Shown here in pieces: positions 53,500 through 62,912 of a DNA stretch of 64,000 nt. Location: positions 3,100,001 to 3,164,000 of the forward strand of contig NZ_JAKWBK010000001.1 in assembly GCF_022512515.1 (NCBI RefSeq), read 5' to 3'. Made by a program: the position numbers and the translations under genes. The stretch comes from Paraniabella hibiscisoli (GTDB lineage: Bacteria; Bacteroidota; Bacteroidia; Chitinophagales; Chitinophagaceae). The notes under the pieces are model-generated. The model did no database searches and had not been told where the DNA came from. It worked only from the letters and a program-made list of their open reading frames with translations. Position 1 is the first letter of the stretch. The number at the start of each line of letters is the position of its first letter.

Positions 53500-53745
53500 G
53501 TGGCAAGTGCAGCCATTGTATTTCCAAATACACAGGAAGCAATAGAATACTCTTCGTTTATCCCAGAAGCAACAAAAGTAGTTTTCAAAGCTGTCGAAAA
53601 TAAAAATGGTCTTTTATACCTCGACAAAATTGTAACTACTTCTGAACATAGTATAGTTCAAATAGTATTTTTCAACGCTAGTGAAATTGACAACGTAATT
53701 AAAGAAATAGAAAGGCTAAAAATGTGGATGGGAAGGAATGGATGA
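53500..53745 (+). CDS. Small hypothetical protein after the immunity gene, possibly incomplete
   Basis: An open frame from a GTG at 53500 reads VASAAIVFPNTQEAIEYSSF and VVFKAVENKNGLLYLDKIVT, then FFNASEIDNVIKEIERLKMW. It is alpha/beta in character and its composition matches the AT-rich immunity gene before it. Upstream, the frame continues in a weak form to about 53442 with a stop at 53473. It may be a truncated second immunity gene or the front half of one gene with the next entry, which overlaps it by 8 bp. Confidence 0.4.
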   Translation: MASAAIVFPNTQEAIEYSSFIPEATKVVFKAVENKNGLLYLDKIVTTSEHSIVQIVFFNASEIDNVIKEIERLKMWMGRNG

Positions 53746-53905
53746 TCAGTGCCTAGTAGCTGTTGATGTTCCTGCCCCAATAAACTATACTACAATTAAG
53801 AAGTATCTAAACTTACAACCATCTAATGAGGTTGTAGATTACAAAGAAGCTTGCTTATCTGACACTCATAGAAAGCTTATTACCTCTCCTACAAATAACC
53901 AATAA
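53738..53905 (+). CDS. Short open frame, 55 aa, possible immunity fragment
   Basis: The ATG at 53738 overlaps the end of the preceding frame (ATGGATGA). The product reads MDDQCLVAVDVPAPINYTTI then KKYLNLQPSNEVVDYKEACL and ends SPTNNQ. The DYKEACLSDTH segment looks like a conserved protein motif and not like random sequence. Either it is translationally coupled to the previous gene or the two are one gene split by a frameshift. The long repeat (copy 2) starts 18 bp later. Confidence 0.4.
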   Translation: MDDQCLVAVDVPAPINYTTIKKYLNLQPSNEVVDYKEACLSDTHRKLITSPTNNQ

Positions 53906-54197
53906 TGCGAAATTACAATAATACTTTTTTGCCTTAGTTGGGTGTGTTACGAATCGAAATCGGGATAGATTTTGAATGCTGAATACAAGATGATAGTCCA
54001 AAGGACTTCTTTGGAGGAGGTCGATCGCATACGCTGTGCATACGGAGTATGCAAACCACCTGAAGGTGCTGTAGTTAAAAGCAATCGTGAACGTTCAGGT
54101 AAAGATACTGTGTCGAAAATTCCACCTCTTAATTAACCCCAAAAATCTTCCAGCCTAAAATCCTCGCCACACATTTTATGTAGTGTAGAGCTCAATT

Positions 54198-54621
54198 CTA
54201 TAAGGCGTATTTTTTGAATCGACAATCACCTGATTGTTTTTTCTGGAAAAGGGTTTTGATGAGTTTCCAGTCGTTGCTCAAATAGGCTAAACAGCTCAAC
54301 CCACCAGTTTCCTTCGGCCAAGCATCAATTACCATCGGCGTTCCGCGGAAAACCATCGGTTGAGGGAGTAATACCTGCGCCGGCCTGTTGATCAGCTTCG
54401 GCTGTGGGATGTGGAGCTTTGCTGTTGCAATACGCACCATCGCCGGCATGGGTTTTAGGCAGGTAGTTGGGGTGCCAGGCTTTGCCGGGGAGTATAAAAG
54501 CTTTGTAGCCGAAGGGTATCAACCCTGCAGCATTGGTACACACCCATTGGCTGCAGGTAAAACAGATGCCTGCGAAGGAAACAGAGCCGGGGTTCACCTC
54601 CGCATACCGGCAGCGAAGCAA
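54198..54621 (-). pseudogene. Decayed cysteine-rich reading frame inside long repeat, copy 2
   Basis: The minus strand encodes CRYAEVNPGSVSFAGICF, QWVCTNAAGLIPFGYKAF, GKAWHPNYLPKTHAGDGAYC and EADQQAGAGITPSTDGF. After a frame change near 54400 it continues with the part conserved in copy 1 (LINRPAQVLLPQPM, GTPMVIDAWPKETGG, KLIKTLF). See the copy 1 entry (10615-11131); comparing both copies shows that the original frame ran through GKAWxxNYLPxTHAGDGAYC. No function can be assigned. Confidence 0.35.
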
Positions 54622-54745
54622 AAGATCGGGACGACCTCTATCTCATTTGCAACCACTTAGCTTACGGTAGGTACAACGCAGGTAAATACCCCGCGAGCGT
54701 AGGCGTAGGCTGGGTACCCCCACCTTTTAGGTACCCCCCCCCCAT

Positions 54746-54769
54746 AAAAAAAGCCCCGCAAGCGGAGCT
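54746..54769 (-). terminator. Terminator-like hairpin in long repeat, copy 2
   Basis: AGCCCCGC (54752-54759) pairs with GCGGAGCT (54762-54769) with one mismatch; on the minus strand a run of seven T (complement of 54745-54751) follows. It is the counterpart of the terminator at 11182-11206, but here the gene it served is gone except for its last codons. Confidence 0.6.
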
Positions 54770-54863
54770 CTCAACAAATAATAAAAACATAAAAGGGGAG
54801 AAAAACGGGTCAGGCAGCCGGCGTTTCGGGTGTTCTGACTTGCTTAAGTTTAACTTGTATTTG

Positions 54864-55091
54864 AAAAAGCTGTTATACGCCATATACTGCATCAGGCTTG
54901 CTGCCACTTATTGAAACTGGCTGAACGACCAGTGCAATTGGTGAAAAACACCAACTGCGGCATGAACTTCTATCTCAAAAAAGCTGGTATACGTGGTGTA
55001 CTGTATGAGGCTTGCAGCACCTGATTGAAACAGGCAGAACGACACCAGTGAAGTGGTGAAAAACACCAACTGCGGTATGAAAGAAAAGAAT
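54864..55091. repeat. Two tandem copies of a 114-bp unit with internal hairpin
   Basis: Unit 1 (54864-54977) and unit 2 (54978-55091) both begin AAAAAGCTGxTATAC and share GAGGCTTGC-like, ATTGAAAC and GTGAAAAACACCAACTGCGG blocks. Each carries a hairpin with loop AAAAA: TTGGTG/CACCAA in unit 1, GGTG/CACC in unit 2. No open frame is conserved. The array lies between the long repeat and the 3' end of the alpha-galactosidase gene. Confidence 0.75.
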
Positions 55092-55104
55092 TTTAAAGTG
55101 AAAT

Positions 55105-57293
55105 TTATCCGGCCTTCTCAATCCTCAACACCACACTGGTTCTTTGCGCATTCACTACCGGGTTAAAGCCAATAGTCATTAAAAATTCACCACTGTAAGT
55201 TTTTGATTCATCTATAGCCGTTTTAGTTCCCGGGTATAAACAAGTTTCGGTGATCTTGTATTTTGCCGCCGGGTTAAGACCTTTGAGGCGAACAGGATAA
55301 ATACTTCCTGAACCATACCGGTTATTCACCAGGTAATTGAAAATAACACCTTTCGATTTATCCTCGTTAATATAGGCCATCGATGCTATATCGCCTTCTG
55401 TAGGGTTAGCTAACCGGTACTGATTACCAAACCATACAATATCTTTAAAAGTATTGTACTGTTTGATTGCATCCTGGCAATATTGAAGATCTTTTTCGCT
55501 TAAATGTTTTACAACGATATCAAAACCAAGTTTGCCCATCATGGCTACATCTGTTCTGAATTTAATGGGTTGCTTACCCCAGTCGGTTACGTGGTTGGCG
55601 CTCGTAATGGCAGGGTAGAAGTAAGAATACTCCCATTGCATAAATATCCGTTCCAGCGGATCGGTGTTGTCGCTAGGCCAGAACTCCGTGAAGTATTCCA
55701 GTGCGCCGTAATCTACACGACCGCCACCACCAGAGCAAAGCATCATGGGTACTGTAGGATATTTGCTTCTGATCCGCTTTAGTACATTGTATAATCCACG
55801 CATGTACTCAATATAAAAATGCGATTGGTTTTTAAGATAAGCCGAGTGGGCATTGTAAATAACGGCATTGCAATCCCATTTAATATAAGCCAGTTCCCCG
55901 TTTTGTGTGAACAGGTCATCTACTACTTGAAATACAAAGTTCTGTACCTTGGGATTACTGAGGTCCAGTACCAGTTGATTCCTGAAATAATGTTCTGCCC
56001 GTTGCGGTTGCTTTACTACCCAATCTGGATGCTGCTCATACAATTCGCTTTTAGGATTGACCATTTCGGGCTCAATCCAGATGCCGAATTTTACCTGGTT
56101 GTTGGCTGCTTCTTTTACCAGCGTGCCGATACCATTAGGTAGTTTTTTCTTATTAGGCTCCCAATCCCCTAACCCGGCCACATCACCGTTCCTGGGATAT
56201 TTATTCGCGAACCAGCCGTCGTCTAAAAGAAATAAATCTACACCTAGTTTCTTTTGTGTCTTTTATGAGCTCCTTTAGCTTGGTTTCGTCAAAATCGAAA
56301 TAAGTGGCTTCCCAGTTATTTAATAAAGTAAGCCTGTCTTTTTTACCATCCAGCACTTTGTAATGGCGTGCCCAATCCTGTAGCTTACGGCTGGCGCTTC
56401 CCTTGCCCTCGTGAGATAACGTATATAAGAATCCCGGAGTTACAAAATCTTCGTTGGGTTTTAAAGTGTAAGCAGAAGCATAGTTATTGATGCCCGATAT
56501 AATACGCAGGTTATTCTGGTAGTCCAGTTCCAGGTCGGTTTTGAAGTTGCCGCTATATTCCAGCGCCCCATATAAAACCGTGCCTTCGTCCTCAGTTGCT
56601 GCCTGATCCAGCGATACCATAAACACCGAAGGCTGAAATAAATTGGCCCTGGTGCCCAGTTTGCTGTCCAGCGTTTTAATGCCATGGGTGAGCTTGGAGG
56701 TTTCACTCTGCATTTCTTTAGCCCAATCGCCATGATACTGGGTAAGCCAAAAGCTTTTGCCTTTTATATGGAGATTGGCCGATGCATATTTATGCAGGGT
56801 TACATTCGATTTCTCGGCATGCCTGATCACGGCCCATTGTTCAACAACATCCTGTTTGAAGTATGACTTATAAAATAAGGTTACCTGGAAATTGTAAACC
56901 GGATCTTTCAATATAATGGACAGCTGGCTGACACCATTACCTAGGTCTTTTTGCTCGTGCTGTACATAGCGAAGATCGAGCGAATTGTTACCATCGGCAT
57001 GCGTTACAGTAATGGCAGGCTCCAGTAAATTCCGGGAACCGGAAGCGGTATAGGCTGCATCGGCTACTTCCGTATAGTCAGCCGTTTGCCGGTATGCATT
57101 TGTAATTAAAGCATACTCATTAATACTGTTAAGTTTTTTTCCATAGTATAACATGGAAAGTTTTTTTGCTGGTCCACTTTCAATACCATAGCATTCTCTG
57201 CTGTTGTTACCGGAATGATCTGTTCCTGTGCCAATGCGGCATTGATACTACACATACTATTACTGTCCACAAACCTTTCAAAGCAAATCTCAT
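55105..57293 (-). CDS. GH36-type alpha-galactosidase, secreted, frameshifted near N-terminus and middle
   Basis: The probable start is ATG 57293 (MRFALKGLWTVIVCVV, signal peptide), with small breaks near 57250 and 57175 before YYGKKLNSINEYALITNAYR. The N-terminal beta-supersandwich of GH36 extends to about residue 310. The catalytic barrel begins at LLNNWEATYFDFDETKLKEL. A break near 56255 joins KDTKE to a region reading VDLFLLDDGWFANKYPRNGD. The nucleophile Asp is in AYIKWDCNAVIYN, the acid/base Asp in EFWPSDNTDPLERIFMQW, with LCSGGGGRVDYGALEYF between. Corrected length is about 725 aa, normal for GH36. It removes terminal alpha-galactose from oligosaccharides and is the last gene of the PUL 2 operon in this window. 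Confidence 0.88.
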
Positions 57294-57326
57294 ATCCTGT
57301 TTTTTATAAATAGTGTATTAAGTAAA

Positions 57327-59666
57327 TTATCGTGCAATAGTGGTTGCATTAATTATCTGCCCGTTTACTTTTAGTTTTACCTGTTGCTTAACAGGCGCAT
57401 AAAGTTTATAGTTGGTTACTTTTCCGTTAACCCATTGCATATCGATGGTGATATTATTCTGGGCCTTAATACCTTTTATAGACCCCTGCTTTTTCCAGAT
57501 CTCAGGAATGGAAGGCAATAGTTCGATATAGCCGTCATGACTTTGCAGCAACATTTCCAGTATACCGGCACTTCCTCCAAAGTTACCGTCAATCTGGAAG
57601 GGAGGTCCTGCTGAAAGCAGGTTCGGATAAACACCGCCACCGGCGCCATAATTGATGTCTGTTTTTAAAGTTGGGCGTAAAACTTCTTTCAACAATTTAA
57701 AGGCTCTTTCTCCATCATGTAAACGCGCCCAAAACAGTTGCTTGTGGGTAATTGCCCAGCTCGGTCCATCATCGCCTCTAACTTCTAAAGTTTTTTTGGC
57801 TGCTTCCATCAGTTGAGGTGTTTTATTGGCAGTGATCGAAGAGCCGGGATAAAGTCCCCATAAATGAGAAATATGGCGGTGCTGCGGATCTGCCTCTTTA
57901 TACTCCTCCAGCCATTCCATAATTCTTCCATCGCTGGCAATACGTCCGGCCGGCGGGATCTGTTTTAGCTTTTGGGTAAGGTCAGCTCTGAATGCTGCAT
58001 CAACATTCAGGATCTTCGATGCTTCAATCACATTGTTAAAAAGCTCCCGGGTGATCTGGTTATCGATAGTAGGTCCCATGCAAACATTAACATGTTTACC
58101 GTTCAATACAAAAGTATTTTCGGGTGATACCGAAGGCGCCGTAACCAGCCATTTGGTTTTAGGGTCCGTAACCAATGCATCCCGGTAAAAAAGTGCTGAG
58201 CCTTTTAAAACCGGGTAAATATCTTTTAAGTATTTTTTGTCTTTTGTATAAGCATAATGAGCCCAAAGATTTTCACATAGCCATCCCGAACCGGAATTGG
58301 CAATACCCCAGGAAGCGCTCTCCCCGGGTTCTGTAAAGCCCCAAACATTGGTGATTACATGAGCAATCCATCCGTTGGCATTGTAATAAGCTTTGGCAGT
58401 GCGCTCCCCATTCTTCACCAGGCCTTTTACCAGCTCGGCAAGGGGTAGGTTCAGCTCCGATAAGTTGGCTGCCTCCAGGTGCCAGTGATTCATTTCCACA
58501 TTAATATCTAAATGATAATCGCCGTTCCAGGGTGTATTGACCTGGTTGGCCCAAAGCCCCTGCAGGTTGGGAGGTAACAGCCCTACACGGGTGCTGCTGA
58601 TGCTAAGATACCGTCCGTATTGCAAAAACAGAACGGGCAAGGCGTTGTCGCTCTGCGGATTCTTATAGAAAAGATCTAATCTTTTATCAGTAGATAAGCT
58701 ACTGTTCTCACCGGCACCCAGGCTTAGAGAGAAACGGTTAAAAAGTTTTCGAAAATTCTGGGTATGAATCGTTTTTTCTGACAGATAGTTTTTACTCATG
58801 GCAGTTTGCAATAACTGCCGGGTTTTACTTTCAAATCCGGGGTTTTTGAAATCAGTACCCATAGATACGTAGATGTAAGCTGTAGTAGCATTGGCTACCG
58901 ATACCTCTTTATCGCTTGTGTTAACCGATCCACCGCCCGACAGCTTCACCGAAGCCAGCGCCATATATTGCATGCCTTTGCCATCGGTACCATTATCCAA
59001 TTGTCCATATATACCAACAATCTGATCTTTTACTTTTACGTTGAATCGTTCAGGTCTTGATAAACTGAATGAAAAGTTTAGGGCGCCGGGTTTACTGCTG
59101 GTTAGTTTGATAATGCCCACATCTGTTCCAAAGCTGGTGATATATTCTCTTGTATAAGTTACGCCACCCGTTTTGAAGCTTGTTGTAGCCAGGGCCTGGT
59201 CCAATTGCAAGGACCGGTAATAATCAGTTGTGCTTGTGTTAGATTGATTATAATGATAATTGATTGTGAGGTTTCCCAACACCTGGAAACAACCCCATTG
59301 TTTACCACCCGATCCGGGTCCTTTACAAATAAAATGTTTATTGATCAGGTCCTGTGCATCGTCGTTTTTACCGGCTGCCAGCATTTTCCTGATTTCAGGT
59401 AGGTATTGATTGGCTTCGTAATTATTGGCATCCTGTTCTGATCCAGACCAAAGCGTTATATCATTCAATACAATATTTTCTTTGGCGATACCACCATCGG
59501 GCATCATACCTAAACGGCCATTACCAAGAGGCAGGGTCTCTTCCCATACGGCCGCCGGCCGGTCATACCACAACTTCAGGCCTTTATTGGTTTGGGCGAA
59601 ACTATTGTTGCTAGCGATAAAAAATGCTACAATGAAAACACTGGTTCTTGTTATATATTTCATCAA
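57327..59666 (-). CDS. GH95 alpha-L-fucosidase/galactosidase
   Basis: This 779-aa gene is unbroken. Signal peptide YITRTSVFIVAFFIASNNSF precedes the N-terminal beta domain (LWYDRPAAVWEETLPLGNGR, LGMMPDGGIAKENIVLNDIT, LWSGSEQD), all typical of GH95. The alpha/alpha barrel contains NLQGLWANQVNTPWNGDYHL, DINVEMNHWHLEAANLSE, MEWLEEYKEADPQHRHISHL (acid Glu region) and PPFQIDGNFGGSAGILEML (base Asp region). GH95 enzymes cleave alpha-1,2-L-fucose, or alpha-L-galactose in some members, with inversion (established). Together with GH36 and the esterase it suggests a fucosylated, galactosylated and O-acetylated plant glycan. Confidence 0.93.
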   Translation of the reverse strand: MMKYITRTSVFIVAFFIASNNSFAQTNKGLKLWYDRPAAVWEETLPLGNGRLGMMPDGGIAKENIVLNDITLWSGSEQDANNYEANQYLPEIRKMLAAGKNDDAQDLINKHFICKGPGSGGKQWGCFQVLGNLTINYHYNQSNTSTTDYYRSLQLDQALATTSFKTGGVTYTREYITSFGTDVGIIKLTSSKPGALNFSFSLSRPERFNVKVKDQIVGIYGQLDNGTDGKGMQYMALASVKLSGGGSVNTSDKEVSVANATTAYIYVSMGTDFKNPGFESKTRQLLQTAMSKNYLSEKTIHTQNFRKLFNRFSLSLGAGENSSLSTDKRLDLFYKNPQSDNALPVLFLQYGRYLSISSTRVGLLPPNLQGLWANQVNTPWNGDYHLDINVEMNHWHLEAANLSELNLPLAELVKGLVKNGERTAKAYYNANGWIAHVITNVWGFTEPGESASWGIANSGSGWLCENLWAHYAYTKDKKYLKDIYPVLKGSALFYRDALVTDPKTKWLVTAPSVSPENTFVLNGKHVNVCMGPTIDNQITRELFNNVIEASKILNVDAAFRADLTQKLKQIPPAGRIASDGRIMEWLEEYKEADPQHRHISHLWGLYPGSSITANKTPQLMEAAKKTLEVRGDDGPSWAITHKQLFWARLHDGERAFKLLKEVLRPTLKTDINYGAGGGVYPNLLSAGPPFQIDGNFGGSAGILEMLLQSHDGYIELLPSIPEIWKKQGSIKGIKAQNNITIDMQWVNGKVTNYKLYAPVKQQVKLKVNGQIINATTIAR

Positions 59667-59693
59667 TATACTGTTTGAACATTTATGAGGTTA

Positions 59694-61627
59694 CTAAAAT
59701 TTCTTCCAGCCAGCCGTGGTCAATGGCCAGTTATCTGTACGGAAGGGAGATGCCGGCAGGTTTTGCTTATTATATAAACTTGCATCGGGATTGTCTGCCC
59801 AGGCATAACGCACCGCCACCGGGTATTTCATCGAGGGGCTGCTCACTATTACTTTATCGCCGGTTATTGTTGCTTCGGCCCAAACAAATTGCTGATCGGC
59901 TCCGGCAATTGCAAAGCCCCTTAACTTTCCATTTTTTGCAACCAGGCCACCACCTGTATGCTTAAAGCTGAGTATGATCTTGTCGCCATCTGTTTTTGCA
60001 GAAGTGAACACAGGCCCTGATGCAACTATATTTTTGCCGTAAGTAATTTTTTCAGCTGCTAAAGCAAGCCGTATACCTACATCCTGCTTGTTGCGGGGGT
60101 GTATATCATTGGCTTCGCCGATATCGATTGCCAATGCTTCACCTGTATTAGGAATAGAAAGTGTTTGGTGCTGCGCAGCTCTTAGCTCGGCCCAGGCACT
60201 GGCTGCGGGTTCTTTTTTCGCTCCAGGTAATTAGCCAGCTGCACCCATATAAAGGGGAAATTATACCCCCATGCTTTTCGCCAATCAGCTATCATAGCAG
60301 GAAATAATTGCTGGTAGCGTACTGCTTCATTTACATTTGCTTCTCCCTGGTACCATATAGCGCCCTTTATTTTAAGATCTGTAACCGGGCTGATCATGGC
60401 ATTGAATAATTGTGAAGGAAAGGCATTAGGTCCTGTCTCAATCAAATTATACTGTTTAGAGATAACGGAAGGCTTATAATACCAGGCTCCTGAAACCGGG
60501 ATCTTTTCGTTACCCATACTTATAAAAAGATCTTCAGGTTTCCCTAACATACCGCCCTGTGCAGCTCCGTCAATCATTTTTATGGTGATGGTGTTTTTGC
60601 CTTGTTTCAATACAGACGCGCTGATGGGGTATACCCGGTTTTTGTTCCATATATTGTCGCTGCCCACCAGTATGCCATTAATATAGGTTGAGTCTGCATC
60701 ATCAATAGCACCCAGGTGCAAAAGAATATTCTGATCGGAGGGAACTGCGTCCAGCTCAAAACTTTTCCTGAACCAGATAATGCCATCTGTATTGCCAATT
60801 TCAGACGCCTCCCATGTGGAAGGCATTTGTATGGTATTCCAGCCCTCTGTTTGATCATTCTTATACCAGGCCTCTTTGCTGCCCGGATCCGTTTCCAGGG
60901 CCAGGTTGTATGCTTTTCTTCTTTCATCCTGTTCTGCAAAAGTTTGCTTCATTTTTACCGGGTCGAGATGACTGTAGCCCTCAAAGGCAGAAATTGCCGG
61001 CCAGCTGGTCCATGCCTGTATATTAGTGCCTCCCCAATTAGTGCTGATCAGCCCCACAGGAATTTTCGTATCCTGGTTGATCTTTCTGCCAAAGAAATAA
61101 GCAACCGCAGAAAAGGAAGGGATATTGGCTGAACTGCATTCCAGCCATTGTCCGCCGGCCACATCTTTTTGAGGCACAAAGCTGGTGGCTTTTTCTACAG
61201 TAAATAACCGGATTTTGGGATAATTGGCTGCCGCAATTTCCTGTTCGGCGTTATTTACCTTAGACCAGCCGGATACTGGCATTTCCATATTGGATTGCCC
61301 GCTGCAGATCCATACATCGCCGATTAATATATTTTGCAAAACTTTCTTGTCGTCCGAACTTGTTATGGTAAGATCATAGGGGCCGCCCCAGCGCATGGGT
61401 TTTAAAATGATCTTCCAATCTCCGTTCGAGTTAGAAGAGGCAGATACCTGCTGCCCGTTAATGCTCACTTTTATAGGCTCATTATTGCCTGCCTTACCCC
61501 ATATTGTCAGGGGTTGATCGCGTTGCAAAACCATATGGCTGGTAAAGATTTTAGGCAGCCATATTTCAGCGTGCAAGGCAGACGACAGTAGAATTAAAAA
61601 TAAAACGGTACTAAAGGTTCTTTGCAT
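59694..61627 (-). CDS. Sialate-O-acetylesterase-like SGNH carbohydrate esterase, one frameshift
   Basis: The start is ATG 61627 (MQRTFSTVLFLILLSSALHA, signal). The SGNH serine is in GDVWICSGQSNMEMPVSGW. The conserved LISTNWGGTNIQAWTSW block follows, then an inserted beta-sandwich (WFRKSFELDA, LLHLGAIDDADSTYINGILV), IKGAIWYQGEANVNEAVRY and FPFIWVQLANY. The catalytic Asp-x-x-His is in EANDIHPRNKQDVGIRLAL. The frame breaks near 60190, joining QPVPGPS to AWAELRAAQHQTLSIPNTGE. Corrected length is about 645 aa. The enzyme should remove O-acetyl groups from sugars, opening access for the fucosidase and galactosidase. Confidence 0.88.
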
Positions 61628-61655
61628 GTATCCGGTTAGTTAAAGGGTAAATGTT

Positions 61656-62883
61656 TTATTGTGCATAATCATTCCAAAAGGTAACCTGAGTAATATTACT
61701 ATACTGGCTGTCTCCGCTGGCTACTTTTTTATCCTGATCCTTATATAACGTACTGGTGGCGGATTGCTCTTCAACGTGGTTTTATACGGGGCTATTCCAT
61801 TATCTGTTCTTTGTACATCTGCCAAAAGAGTCCATCCGCTTGCAGCCATTTGCGTTGCCCAATTCGAATTGTTTCCTTCGAGAGAAGGTACAGTTAAACT
61901 GTTACTTCCCCAAATTTCATAATCCACAGGATTGTGACAGCAATCCCTTCCGATCATTTCCATAGCATTTAACTTGTTATAAACAGCACCCATATCGAAA
62001 CTGATAGGGTAGGGCAGTGATTTATTACCATTGCTATGAAAACAGTTTTGCCATCCCTGTGGCGATGTTGCGCCATCCCAAATTTGCCTTAGTGAAGTCT
62101 CATAAGAGCCATCCCAGGATTGGCCATCTCCGTACAACGATAGCTCTTTAAATAAACTTTTATCGGCGGCTATCACTGTTGCAACAGGAATGGTATCTAT
62201 AAAATTAGTAGCAAAAGTATCAATTGCTATACTATTAGGTGCATAGTATGATTGATAGGTAACCCGTGAACCGATCTTATAGTCAGGAATAATGATACTA
62301 TTATCTCCGGCTTTGATATAAGCATCTTTTTCTGTTCCGGATAAGCTGGTGTAGCGAATTCGGGTTGTAATATTTACGGTGTCAGGTACCAGGAAATTGA
62401 TCTTTAAACGGGATATATTCCCATTATCAAATCCGGTAGGACTGGCGTCCAACGGGCGGTTATAAAGGTTGTTTTGATAAGTAGATCCATATACCCGTGC
62501 ATTTGAAATTTCTGTTGGTATAGACCTGTTACCTTTCTCGTCGTAAGAGTATACAAAGAATGAATAAGTATACTCCTGGAGGTTAGCTATGATGGTTTGT
62601 ATGGTGTCTGTGGGGCGATGTGTGTTGGCCGGAACTATCAGAGAATCGGAGCCATTGTTCCAGAATACTACATACTTGCTGATACTCTGGTCGGGGCTTG
62701 GGTTCCAGCCTAAAACGACTCTTTTGTTTCCTGGTCTTGCAAAAGCGTTGGTGATTTTGCCGGGATATTTTATCTCAGTATTGTTTAAAAAAGATTTAAA
62801 GTCGTCAGGATCGGTGCTGCAGGCTGCAAAACTTAATAGTAATATTGCTACGGCCCAGCCGGTATATATTTTTGTTTGTTCAT
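61656..62883 (-). CDS. Surface lipoprotein, DUF4998 plus discoidin-like domain (PUL 2), frameshifted at both ends
   Basis: The likely start is ATG 62883 with one missing A, giving MNKTKIYTGWAVAILLLSF then AACSTDPDDF, a lipoprotein. Residues 40-250 show the fibronectin-like DUF4998 pattern (NKRVVLGWNPSPDQSISKYV, YTYSFFVYSYDEKGNRSI). The rest is discoidin-like (SLRQIWDGATSPQGWQNCFH, AMEMIGRDCCHNPVDYEIW, PVRYIRIRIKK). A T6 run on the plus strand (61725-61730) is one base short; correction extends the end to VASGDSQYSNITQVTFWNDY. It is the counterpart of the protein at 39031-40138 in PUL 1. Confidence 0.8.
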
Positions 62884-62912
62884 GACAATAAAATTTGTAG
62901 TCAATCAATGCG

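Larger units (their letters stand above)
53923..54825 (+). repeat. Long direct repeat, copy 2 (downstream of RHS locus 2)
   Basis: Homologous to 10296-11258 in the same orientation. Clear shared blocks are GTTACGAATCGAAATC near 53946, GCAAACCACCTGAAGGTGCT near 54052, GAGGGAGTAATACCTGCGCC near 54362, the C-run near 54735 and AGGCAGCCGGCGTT at 54812-54825. It lacks about 60 bp present in copy 1 (junction near 54105). The right edge contains only the final codons (TPAA, stop) of a minus-strand gene that is complete at copy 1. By eye, identity is high but not perfect, so the duplication is not recent. Confidence 0.85.

Noticed and set aside
54864..55091. CRISPR array
   Set aside because: Two units of 114 bp with no short repeat/spacer alternation and no cas genes in the window.
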